From the NCBI GenBank assembly GCA_029009035.1, contig JAQXJQ010000189.1:1-15234 (forward strand): 15,234 bases of DNA, given 5' to 3'. The notes under the pieces were generated by a model. That model saw nothing but the letters and a program-made list of their open reading frames with translations. It ran no database searches and was not told the origin of the DNA. Origin of the DNA: Oscillospiraceae bacterium (GTDB lineage Bacteria > Bacillota > Clostridia > Oscillospirales > Oscillospiraceae). How positions within the stretch are numbered: the first letter of the stretch is position 1; the number at the start of each line of letters is the position of its first letter. This document shows positions 7,218 to 12,979 of this stretch, piece by piece. Made by a program: the position numbers and the translations under genes.

Positions 7218-8594
7218 TTACAGGAAACGGTCCAGGAAATCGTCCATGCGCTCCCTGAACCGCGTGCGGTTCTCCTGCGCCTCCGCATGAAGCTGCTGCA
7301 CTCCTGCGGACACATCCTCGGCAATCTGGCGGCGGCGGTCACGGCTGCGGTTGATGGCGCTCAGAATATCCGCTGCGGCCTCCAGCAGTTCATCGCTGGG
7401 GGCGTCGTGGACGGGGTACAGGCCCCGACGGTAGCGGTCCAGCACGATCTCGTACCGGTCGCAGGCGGCATGAACGGCATCCTCCCAGGAGAGGTACAGC
7501 TCCCTTTGGGCGTGCTCGCCCACCCGGCGCAGCAGAGGACGGTCATAGGCGATCTGCCTGAGCAGGGCGGCCATGGAGGGGGCGTTCTCCTCGATGAGAA
7601 AGCTGTTTTGGCCGTCGGTGCTGTCCTCGGCGGCACAGCTGCCCCGCACCAGTACCGAGGGAAGGGCGCAGGCCGCGGCTTCACGCACCACCAGACCGTT
7701 GGTGTCGAAGGTGGAGGGGAAGAGGAACAGGTCGGCACGGCAGTACCACGCGCGGATGACCTCCCGGTCATAGATGGGGGGCAGAAAGAGCACCTTCTGT
7801 TCCAGTCCCAGCTGCGCGGCGTAGGACTCGATCTCCGTGCTGTCACCGCCCTTGCCGATAAAGACCATGCGGAAAGAAAGTCCGCCGTCATCCAACTGCT
7901 TCAGCGCGTCCAGAATGATGCGGATCCCCTTGTACCACATCATGCGGCCCACAAAAAGAAAGAGGGGGATATCCTCCGGCAGGTCGAGTCCGGCGCAGGC
8001 CTTGTCCACTTCGGACCGATCCACCCGGCCGACGGGAAAGTCCACGCCGTTGGGCATGACGATATAGTCGCCCTGATACCCCATGGAGCGCAGGTTCTCT
8101 CCCGCGCCGTGGCTCACGGTCCACACCTCGTCACAGGCGGAGATGTTCTGTACCAGCAGCTTTTCCGCGGCCTCTTGCAGCAGTTTGCCGTGGATGGCGT
8201 TGGCGATGTCGATATCAAATTTGGTGTGGTAAGTGAACACCAGCGGGACATGGATCCGCTCCCGCAGCAGACGGGAGACGATGGTGGAGGTCACAGGACA
8301 GTGGCTGTGGATCAGCTCAAAGCCGCCCTGCTCCAGCGCCTGCATCAGCTCCGGAGAGAAGGGCAGACCCGCCCGATAGCCCACCAGAGAAGTGAGGTCC
8401 AGACTGGGATAGCGCAGCACGAAAAAGTCGAAGGCGGCGTCGTTTGCGCCGGGATAGTAAGGGGTGACCACAGTGGCGCAGCCGCGGCCGCTGTGGGTGA
8501 TGACATTGGCGTAGTTGACCACGGCATTGGCCACGCCGTCGATGACCGGGGGAAAAGAGTCGTTGACCAGACATATTTTTCGGGGTTGTGACAT
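7218..8594 (-). CDS. GT4-family glycosyltransferase
   Basis: A 458-residue GT-B fold glycosyltransferase. The N-terminal acceptor domain begins CLVNDSFPPVIDGVANAV (typical of the family 4 glycolipid/mannosyl group) and contains IHSHCPVT and FTYHTKFD. The C-terminal donor domain has VMPNGVDF, FVGRMMWYKGI and FPSTFDTNGLVVREAAA. In the last motif the usual EX7E is DX7E. Such enzymes often make diacylglycerol glycolipids or phosphatidylinositol mannoside-like products; the acceptor is not predictable here. The last 60 or so residues are a charged, helical, probably coiled-coil tail (rich in Arg, Glu, Asp) beyond the catalytic fold. The ATG at 8594 has AGGAGG at 6-base spacing. It is the first gene of an operon with the PHP phosphatase. 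Confidence 0.85.
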   Translation of the reverse strand: MSQPRKICLVNDSFPPVIDGVANAVVNYANVITHSGRGCATVVTPYYPGANDAAFDFFVLRYPSLDLTSLVGYRAGLPFSPELMQALEQGGFELIHSHCPVTSTIVSRLLRERIHVPLVFTYHTKFDIDIANAIHGKLLQEAAEKLLVQNISACDEVWTVSHGAGENLRSMGYQGDYIVMPNGVDFPVGRVDRSEVDKACAGLDLPEDIPLFLFVGRMMWYKGIRIILDALKQLDDGGLSFRMVFIGKGGDSTEIESYAAQLGLEQKVLFLPPIYDREVIRAWYCRADLFLFPSTFDTNGLVVREAAACALPSVLVRGSCAAEDSTDGQNSFLIEENAPSMAALLRQIAYDRPLLRRVGEHAQRELYLSWEDAVHAACDRYEIVLDRYRRGLYPVHDAPSDELLEAAADILSAINRSRDRRRQIAEDVSAGVQQLHAEAQENRTRFRERMDDFLDRFL

Positions 8595-8635
8595 GATGAG
8601 CCTCCTAAACAGGCGATGAAGCGTTTTCTCTGACC

Positions 8636-8664
8636 ATTATATTTTCAGCGGAGGCAAAGGTCAA
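8636..8664 (-). promoter_or_regulatory. Sigma-A promoter of the glycosyltransferase-PHP operon
   Basis: Minus strand: -35 TTGACC (8664-8659), 17-bp spacer, -10 TATAAT (8641-8636). This is nearly full consensus. Transcription would start about 35 bases before the ATG, just downstream of the terminator of the preceding gene. Confidence 0.85.
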
Positions 8665-8677
8665 GGGAAAGAGTATG

Positions 8678-8706
8678 AAAAACGGCTGTCCGGAGGACAG
8701 CCGTTT
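8678..8706 (-). terminator. Terminator of the Fe-S protein gene
   Basis: A perfect 12-bp stem (8680-8691 with 8695-8706) has a 3-base loop. On the minus strand it runs straight into TTTTT (complement of 8682-8678). It lies 26 bases after the stop codon of the Fe-S protein gene. Confidence 0.85.
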
Positions 8707-8731
8707 GAACGTGACGGAGTGTGTCGGGAGA

Positions 8732-9433
8732 TCAGTCCTCCAGCAAGCGGCCGTCGGTGGAGATGACGCAGACCTGCCAGGGGATCATTTTGCCGGAGGC
8801 CTGCAGCGCATTGCGCACGGCCAGCTCGATGCCGCCGCAGCAGGGGACCTCCATGCGCACCACGGTGATGCTCCTGATCTCGTTGCGGCGGAGGATCTCG
8901 GCGAGCTTTTCGGAGTAGTCCACGCTGTCCAGCTTGGGACAGCCCACCCGGGTGATGCGGCCCTTGATGAACTTCTCGTGGAGATTGGCATAGGCATAGG
9001 CGGTGCAGTCCGCGGCGATGAGCAGGCGGGCACCGTCAAAATAAGGGGCATTCACCGGAGCCAGCTTGATCTGCACCGGCCACTGGGACAGACGGCTCAC
9101 CGGCTCGGCGGCCGCGGTGGGGTAGGCGGGGGCGTCGTCGCGGTGGATGGCGCGGGACTGGGTGCCGGGACAGCCGCAGGGCAGGGTCTCTGCTTTGGCC
9201 TGTTTGTTGGCCAGAACAGCCTGCTCGTCATAGGCGGCAGCCTCCCGCTCCACAAAGGTGATGGCGCCGGTGGGACAGGCGGGCAGACAGTCGCCCAGCC
9301 CGTCGCAGTAGTCGTCCCGCAGGAGCTGGGCTTTGCCGTTCACCATGCCGATGGCGCCCTCATGGCAGGCTTCGGCACAGGCGCCGCAGCCGTTGCACTT
9401 CTCCTGATCGATCTCAATAATTCTACGCTTCAT
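8732..9433 (-). CDS. 4Fe-4S ferredoxin-type protein with extra Cys-rich C-terminal domain
   Basis: A 233-residue cytoplasmic iron-sulfur protein, presumably an electron carrier or redox partner. Residues 13-23 are a full cluster motif, C13-x2-C16-x2-C19-x3-C23. The second motif, CDGLGDCLPACP, keeps C43, C49 and C53 but has Leu46 in place of the second Cys. After a linker containing PCGCPG comes a domain with three further Cys sites (AADC, VGCPKLD, VPCCGG). From memory, proteins of this type occur near Crp/Fnr regulators and hybrid-cluster proteins in anaerobic Firmicutes; no hybrid-cluster protein gene is in this window. The ATG at 9433 (MKRRIIEID) is chosen because GAGGAGG lies 7 bases upstream; the frame's earlier Met at 9475 has no such site and lies in the promoter. 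The function of the C-terminal domain is unknown. Confidence 0.83.
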   Translation of the reverse strand: MKRRIIEIDQEKCNGCGACAEACHEGAIGMVNGKAQLLRDDYCDGLGDCLPACPTGAITFVEREAAAYDEQAVLANKQAKAETLPCGCPGTQSRAIHRDDAPAYPTAAAEPVSRLSQWPVQIKLAPVNAPYFDGARLLIAADCTAYAYANLHEKFIKGRITRVGCPKLDSVDYSEKLAEILRRNEIRSITVVRMEVPCCGGIELAVRNALQASGKMIPWQVCVISTDGRLLED

Positions 9434-9447
9434 GGGAAAACCTCCTC

Positions 9448-9476
9448 TTGTATTTCTGAGCATAGCATAGTACAAT
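9448..9476 (+). promoter_or_regulatory. Sigma-A promoter of the Crp/Fnr regulator gene
   Basis: -35 TTGTAT (9448-9453), 17-bp spacer, -10 TACAAT (9471-9476). Transcription would start near 9483, so the palindrome at 9492-9505 falls about +10 to +23, a position suited to self-repression. Confidence 0.65.
9464..9469 (-). promoter_or_regulatory. Candidate -10 box of the Fe-S protein gene
   Basis: Minus strand TATGCT. There is no good -35 box upstream, as expected for an activator-dependent promoter. Its distance from the palindrome centre (9498.5) places that centre at -41.5, the class II activator position of Crp/Fnr proteins. A second TATGCT at 9464-9459 and TACTAT at 9472-9467 are alternatives. 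Confidence 0.5.
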
Positions 9477-9491
9477 TCTCTTGAAAAGTAT

Positions 9492-9505
9492 GTTTGATTT
9501 CAAAC
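9492..9505. promoter_or_regulatory. Palindromic operator, probably for the Crp/Fnr regulator
   Basis: GTTTGATTTCAAAC is a perfect palindrome (GTTTGA-TT-TCAAAC). It lies in the 85-bp gap between the divergent Fe-S protein and Crp/Fnr genes. It shares the TTGA/TCAA halves of Fnr-type sites but with a shorter centre than the classic TTGAT-N4-ATCAA. A wider TTGAAA-N11-TTTCAA arrangement (9481-9503) overlaps it. Confidence 0.6.
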
Positions 9506-9518
9506 GAAGGAGAAAAAG

Positions 9519-10205
9519 ATGGAGCAGTATTTGCCGGTTTTGACCCGCGCCCCCCTGTTTGCCGGGATGACAGAGGAAGAGATCCGCTCTGCGCTGAACT
9601 GTCTGGGCGCAGTTGCGTCGGAGTATCCCGCGGGGAGCTATATCCTCCGAGCCGGGGAACATACGGAGCATATGGGAGTGCTGCTCTCCGGCAGCGGGCT
9701 GATCATTCAGGAGGATGTGTGGGGCAGGCGCAATATCATGAGCCGCGTGGCGGTGGGAGACAGCTTCGGAGAGTCCTTTGCAGCGTCTCCGGGCGCGGTG
9801 CTGAACATCAGCGTGGTGGCCCATGAGGACAGCAGGATCCTGCGCCTGAATGTGGGGAAAATCCTTTCCGTCTGCCCCGCGGCCTGCGGACATCACAGCC
9901 GGATGGTGCGTAATTTGGCGTCGGCACTGGCGCAAAAGGCCCTGCAGTTCAATGAGAAGATCACCCACATGAGCAGACGGACGACAAGAGAGAAGCTTCT
10001 CTCCTACCTTTCCGCCCAGTCCCTGCGGCAGGGGAGCGCGGAGTTCGATATTCCCTATGACCGTCAGCAGCTGGCCGATTTCCTCTGCGTGGAGCGGGCA
10101 GCCATGTCGGCAGAGCTGTCCAAGCTGAAAAAAGAGGGGCTGATCGATTTCCGGCGCAGCCACTTTGTGATCCTGTCACCCATAGCGGGGGAGGACAGGG
10201 CGTGA
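9519..10205 (+). CDS. Crp/Fnr-family transcriptional regulator
   Basis: A 228-residue DNA-binding regulator. Residues 1-120 or so form a cyclic-nucleotide-binding-like sensor domain (YPAGSYILRAGEHTEHMGVLLSG, then GDSFGESFAASPG). A dimerisation helix follows, and then a C-terminal winged helix-turn-helix (REKLLSYL, then YDRQQLADFLCVERAAMSAELSKLKKEGLI). There is no N-terminal four-Cys cluster as in Fnr; the Cys residues present (near 28, 117-121 and in the DNA-binding domain) are scattered. The effector is unknown. Candidates are nitrosative or redox stress, given the divergent Fe-S protein gene, or heme as in HcpR-like regulators. The ATG at 9519 has GAAGGAG at 8-base spacing. It is a single gene with its own terminator, likely self-regulated through the palindrome at 9492. 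Confidence 0.88.
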   Translation: MEQYLPVLTRAPLFAGMTEEEIRSALNCLGAVASEYPAGSYILRAGEHTEHMGVLLSGSGLIIQEDVWGRRNIMSRVAVGDSFGESFAASPGAVLNISVVAHEDSRILRLNVGKILSVCPAACGHHSRMVRNLASALAQKALQFNEKITHMSRRTTREKLLSYLSAQSLRQGSAEFDIPYDRQQLADFLCVERAAMSAELSKLKKEGLIDFRRSHFVILSPIAGEDRA

Positions 10206-10237
10206 TTTGCGGACGCTCCGGGCGAATGGGCCATGTG

Positions 10238-10278
10238 AAGCTCCCGCCTTCTGCCTTTGCGGAAGGCGGGAGCTTTTT
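10238..10278 (+). terminator. Intrinsic terminator after the Crp/Fnr gene
   Basis: A perfect 14-bp GC-rich stem (10238-10251 with 10262-10275) has a 10-base loop and ends in TTTTT (10274-10278). Confidence 0.93.
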
Positions 10279-10346
10279 GTGCAGGGGTCGTAAAAGTGCA
10301 TAAAACGGCGGGGAAAGATTTGTCGCCCTCTGAGACCGCAGACGGC

Positions 10347-10375
10347 TTGAAAATATAATATGGTTATATTATAAT
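10347..10375 (+). promoter_or_regulatory. Upstream promoter (P1) of gntR-ptb
   Basis: -35 TTGAAA (10347-10352), 17-bp spacer, -10 TATAAT (10370-10375). It is fully overlapped by the palindromes at 10354-10379, so it is probably the regulated promoter. Confidence 0.65.
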
Positions 10376-10379
10376 ACCA
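10354..10379. promoter_or_regulatory. Overlapping palindromes, candidate GntR operator
   Basis: Two overlapping dyads are present. One is an 8-4-8 perfect palindrome, 10354-10361 with 10366-10373. The other is TGGT (10361-10364) facing ACCA (10376-10379), with inner TAT/ATA also symmetrical. TGGT/ACCA half-sites are typical of FadR-subfamily GntR operators, for example UxuR-type sites. The position over P1 suggests autoregulation. Confidence 0.55.
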
Positions 10380-10390
10380 ATTAACGGGAT

Positions 10391-10419
10391 TTGACGGATC
10401 TGAGAATACCTAATATAAT
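10391..10419 (+). promoter_or_regulatory. Downstream promoter (P2) of gntR-ptb
   Basis: -35 TTGACG (10391-10396), 17-bp spacer, -10 TATAAT (10414-10419). Transcription would begin near 10426, giving a leader of about 74 bases. Confidence 0.8.
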
Positions 10420-10468
10420 GTGGGTGCCGAGAGAAGCTGTTCGGCGAAGGCGACTGCCTTTTATGTAC

Positions 10469-10483
10469 CGCGGTCATACCGCG
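10469..10483 (+). promoter_or_regulatory. Leader hairpin beside the gntR ribosome binding site
   Basis: CGCGGT-CAT-ACCGCG forms a 6-bp GC-rich stem with a 3-base loop, ending directly before the GAGGGGAG-like ribosome binding site of gntR. It may affect translation, but there is no direct evidence. Confidence 0.35.
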
Positions 10484-10499
10484 AGGGGAGTGTGCCCAT

Positions 10500-11243
10500 A
10501 TGGGGATCGTGAAGAAAGAAAGTTCCAGTGAGCAGATCATCAATTACATCCTTGAGCAGATCGCTGAGAAAAAACTGAACCCAGGCGACAAGCTGATGAA
10601 TGAACGGGCGTTTTCGGAATTGCTGGGCGTGAGCCGCATCCCCCTGCGTGAGGCGGTGGCTGCGCTGTCCATTTTGGGCATTCTGGAGGCCCGCCAGGGA
10701 GACGGCACCTATGTCAAGCACTATGATCCCAGTATGCTGGCAAAGGTGATGTACATTTACTCCATTTTGGACGAAGTCTCCATGCAGGATATGTTTGAGG
10801 TGCGCGCCACCATAGAGTCTCAGGCTGCCGCGCTGGCAGCCCGGAGAGCCACCGGGGAACAGGTTGAACACATACGGCAGGAGCTGGAGTCTTTTGACAG
10901 CGCTGTCTCCGAAATGGATGAGCTGTGCAGCACTCCGGAACAGAGTGTGGCTACCTTTTTGATGTTGAACCGATTTCACAGGGCGGTTGCGGAGGCGTCG
11001 GGGAACCGGTTTTTGTCTCAGTTTATGGACTCCATCGGGAGTATGGCGCGGGAATACTATCTGACCGGCGTGAGAAATGACCCCGAGGCCGCCGCACATA
11101 TTCTGGACAGCCAGGAGGAGCACCGCGAAATTTACCGTGCCATTGTCTCCGGGGATGACCAGCGGGCAGGCGAGCTGGCCTACCGTCATCTGTTGGGAGA
11201 GTGCGCCACCATCCAGCGTGCCATAGAAAATATGAAAGAATAG
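10500..11243 (+). CDS. GntR-family regulator, FadR subfamily (FCD domain)
   Basis: A 247-residue transcriptional regulator. Residues 1-75 or so are the winged helix-turn-helix (SEQIINYILEQI, NPGDKLMNERAFSELLGVSRIPLREAVAAL, then LEARQGDGTYV). Residues 90-240 or so form the all-helical FCD ligand domain with FEVRATIE, FHRAVAEASGNRFL, EEHREIYRAIVSGD and AYRHLL. The three FCD His residues are kept. The usual Asp four residues before the first His is Leu here, so metal binding may be altered. FCD domains sense small carboxylates or sugar acids. It lies 18 bp upstream of ptb on the same strand, so it very likely controls that gene and itself. The ATG at 10500 is preceded by GAGGGGAG about 9 bases away. 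Confidence 0.88.
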   Translation: MGIVKKESSSEQIINYILEQIAEKKLNPGDKLMNERAFSELLGVSRIPLREAVAALSILGILEARQGDGTYVKHYDPSMLAKVMYIYSILDEVSMQDMFEVRATIESQAAALAARRATGEQVEHIRQELESFDSAVSEMDELCSTPEQSVATFLMLNRFHRAVAEASGNRFLSQFMDSIGSMAREYYLTGVRNDPEAAAHILDSQEEHREIYRAIVSGDDQRAGELAYRHLLGECATIQRAIENMKE

Positions 11244-11261
11244 CGGGAAGGAACGATTTTC

Positions 11262-12182
11262 GTGATGAGGTCAATGGAGGAATTGAGAGACGCTTTGGCG
11301 GCTTGTACAAAGGCCAGGCGCCTGGGCGTTGTATGCGCACAGGACGGACATACGCTGGAGGCGGTGGCCAGGGCTGCTGCTGAGGGGTTGGTGGAACCGC
11401 TGCTCTTTGGAGACAGCGCCCTCATTGCCCCCCTGTGGGAAAAGGCGTCGGGCGGAGCGCCGATGCCTCCGGTGGAGGAGTGCGGCGATGATGGGGCCGC
11501 CTGCGCTGCCGCTACCATGAAGGCAGTGCATGAGGGCCGCATTGACTGCATCATGAAGGGGAAACTGGAGACCGGCGTGCTGATGAAGGCGGTGGTAAAC
11601 CGGGAGACCGGCATCCGCAAAAACCCTGTGCTCTCCATGATCGCAGTGATGGAGTCCCCTTACTACCACAAACTCTTTGCCATCACCGATGTGGGCTTGC
11701 TGACCTACCCCGACCTGGAGCAGAAGGCCGCGATGATCCAAAACGCGGCGGCGGTATTCCGCGCTTTGGGCGTAGAGTGCCCCAAGGTGGCGGTATTGGC
11801 CGCGGTGGAGAAGGTAAATCCCAAAATGCCTGAGACGGTGGATGGGGACGCGCTGAAGCAGATGCAGCAGCGCGGAGAACTGGGACACTGCCTGGTGGAA
11901 GGACCCATTTCCTATGACTTGTGCATGGACGCCGAGGCGGCGGCGATCAAGGGGTATGAAAGCCCTGTGGCCGGCGATCCCGATATTCTGCTGGTGCCCG
12001 ATATTGTGGCGGGCAATTTGCTGAGCAAGGCGCTGACCTGCACCGGAGGGGCCAAGACCTGCGGCATGGTGAGCGGTGCGATGGTCCCCATTGTCATCAC
12101 ATCCCGCTCCGCGACTGCGGAGGATAAATATATGTCCATTATCCTCTCTGCCCTTGTGGGAGACGGCGGAGAGCGCGACTGA
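11262..12182 (+). CDS. ptb: Phosphate butyryltransferase (Ptb-like)
   Basis: A 306-residue cytoplasmic acyltransferase that interconverts butyryl-CoA plus phosphate with butyryl-phosphate plus CoA. Length and motifs match Ptb rather than the larger Pta: IDCIMKGKLETGVLMKAVVN, LFAITDVGLLTYPDL, VAVLAAVEKVNPKMPETVD, ILLVPDIVAGNLLSKALT and a C-terminal PIVITSRSATAEDKYMSI. The acyl group could also be branched (isobutyryl, isovaleryl) or acetyl. GTG at 11262 is used because AAGGA lies 9 bases before it and because the first residues line up with the start of clostridial Ptb; ATG at 11265 is an equally simple option. No butyrate kinase gene follows; a terminator comes directly after. It is co-transcribed with the GntR regulator. 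Confidence 0.87.
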   Translation: MMRSMEELRDALAACTKARRLGVVCAQDGHTLEAVARAAAEGLVEPLLFGDSALIAPLWEKASGGAPMPPVEECGDDGAACAAATMKAVHEGRIDCIMKGKLETGVLMKAVVNRETGIRKNPVLSMIAVMESPYYHKLFAITDVGLLTYPDLEQKAAMIQNAAAVFRALGVECPKVAVLAAVEKVNPKMPETVDGDALKQMQQRGELGHCLVEGPISYDLCMDAEAAAIKGYESPVAGDPDILLVPDIVAGNLLSKALTCTGGAKTCGMVSGAMVPIVITSRSATAEDKYMSIILSALVGDGGERD

Positions 12183-12188
12183 CCGCAC

Positions 12189-12221
12189 AGCGGGCGGACC
12201 GAAAAGGTCCGCCCGCTTTTT
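12189..12221 (+). terminator. Intrinsic terminator after ptb
   Basis: A perfect 12-bp GC-rich stem (12189-12200 with 12206-12217), loop GAAAA, then TTTTT. Confidence 0.94.
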
Positions 12222-12225
12222 GTGC

Positions 12226-12254
12226 TTGCAAAGCGGGAAAGGGCGGGATAAAAT
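12226..12254 (+). promoter_or_regulatory. Sigma-A promoter of yqeC-yqeB-xdhC
   Basis: -35 TTGCAA (12226-12231), 17-bp spacer, -10 TAAAAT (12249-12254). It begins 5 bases after the ptb terminator T-tract. Confidence 0.65.
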
Positions 12255-12307
12255 AGGTTCATCAGGATAGACGAAGGGCGGGGGTGACCACCCGCTGCGA
12301 GGTGAGT

Positions 12308-12979
12308 ATGAAGCTTTCGGAGTGTTTGCGCATACAGCGGGGCATCACCGCGATCATAGGCGGGGGAGGAAAGACCACGCTGATGGAGAAGCTGGGGGAG
12401 GAACTGGCCTGCTCAGGGCGGGTCATTCTGGGCACATCCACCCGGATCTATCCCCCCCAATGCTGCACCACACTTCTTGACCCTTCCGTGGAGGAGATCG
12501 CAGGCGCACTGGAACGGGAGGGGCTGCTCTGCGTGGCGTCCCGGGGGGAGAATGGGAAACTGCGCCCACCGCGCGTTCCCTTTGCCGAGCTTGCGGGACT
12601 GGCGGATTATGTGCTGGTGGAGGCTGACGGATCCAAGGGACTGCCGCTGAAGGCTCATGCCCCCCATGAGCCGGCGATCCCGGAAGGAAGCTGCCGGACT
12701 ATCCTGGTGGTGGGTGCGGATGGATTTGGACGGCCCATTGTTGAGGTCTGCCACAGGCCGGAGCTGTATGCCGGACTACTGAACTGCAGCCGTGAGCGGA
12801 TCGTCACCCCGGAAATGGCGGCAGAGGTGATCTGCCGGGAGGGGTTCGGAGATCTGGTTTTCATCAATAAAACAGAGTCCCCGCGGGACTGGGAACAGGC
12901 GCGGAGACTGGAGGCATTGCTTCCTTGCCCCACGGTGGCCGGGAGCCTGCAAAAGGAGGAATACAGGTGCTTGTACTGA
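12308..12979 (+). CDS. yqeC: YqeC-family accessory protein of selenium-dependent molybdenum hydroxylases
   Basis: A 223-residue putative GTP/ATP-binding protein. A P-loop, IIGGGGKTTLMEKL, sits about residues 17-30. It is followed by GTSTRIYPP, LVEADGSKGLPLKAH and VVGADGFGRPI, all diagnostic of YqeC. The family is tied by genome context to maturation of molybdenum hydroxylases carrying a labile selenium ligand; the exact reaction is not known. The frame opens at GTG 12284, but ATG 12308 is preferred: it has GAGGTGA just upstream, while the GTG lies in a small GC-rich hairpin (GCGGG/CCCGC, 12279-12296), and the protein then begins MKLSECL as homologues do. It is first in a three-gene operon and overlaps yqeB by 13 bp. 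Confidence 0.87.
   Translation: MKLSECLRIQRGITAIIGGGGKTTLMEKLGEELACSGRVILGTSTRIYPPQCCTTLLDPSVEEIAGALEREGLLCVASRGENGKLRPPRVPFAELAGLADYVLVEADGSKGLPLKAHAPHEPAIPEGSCRTILVVGADGFGRPIVEVCHRPELYAGLLNCSRERIVTPEMAAEVICREGFGDLVFINKTESPRDWEQARRLEALLPCPTVAGSLQKEEYRCLY
12952..12960 (+). promoter_or_regulatory. Ribosome binding site inside yqeC that fixes the yqeB start
   Basis: AAAGGAGGA, nearly full anti-Shine-Dalgarno complement, ends 6 bases before GTG 12967. It lies within the last codons of yqeC, which implies translational coupling. Confidence 0.85.

Noticed and set aside
7196..7342. A longer N-terminus for the PHP phosphatase
   Set aside because: The added residues are Arg/Ser-rich and lie inside the glycosyltransferase gene. 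The ATG at 7195 has a strong ribosome binding site and gives the normal family length.
7188..8591. A 467-codon plus-strand open frame
   Set aside because: It is exactly antisense to the GT4 glycosyltransferase, has His/Gln/Gly/Val-rich shadow composition and no family motifs. High GC at third codon positions explains it.
11271..12188. A 305-codon minus-strand open frame
   Set aside because: It is antisense to ptb, His/Arg-rich, and has no plausible domain or ribosome binding site.
12284..12307. GTG start for yqeC at 12284
   Set aside because: It lies in a GC-rich dyad, and the ATG at 12308 has a better placed GAGGTGA and the family-like N-terminus.
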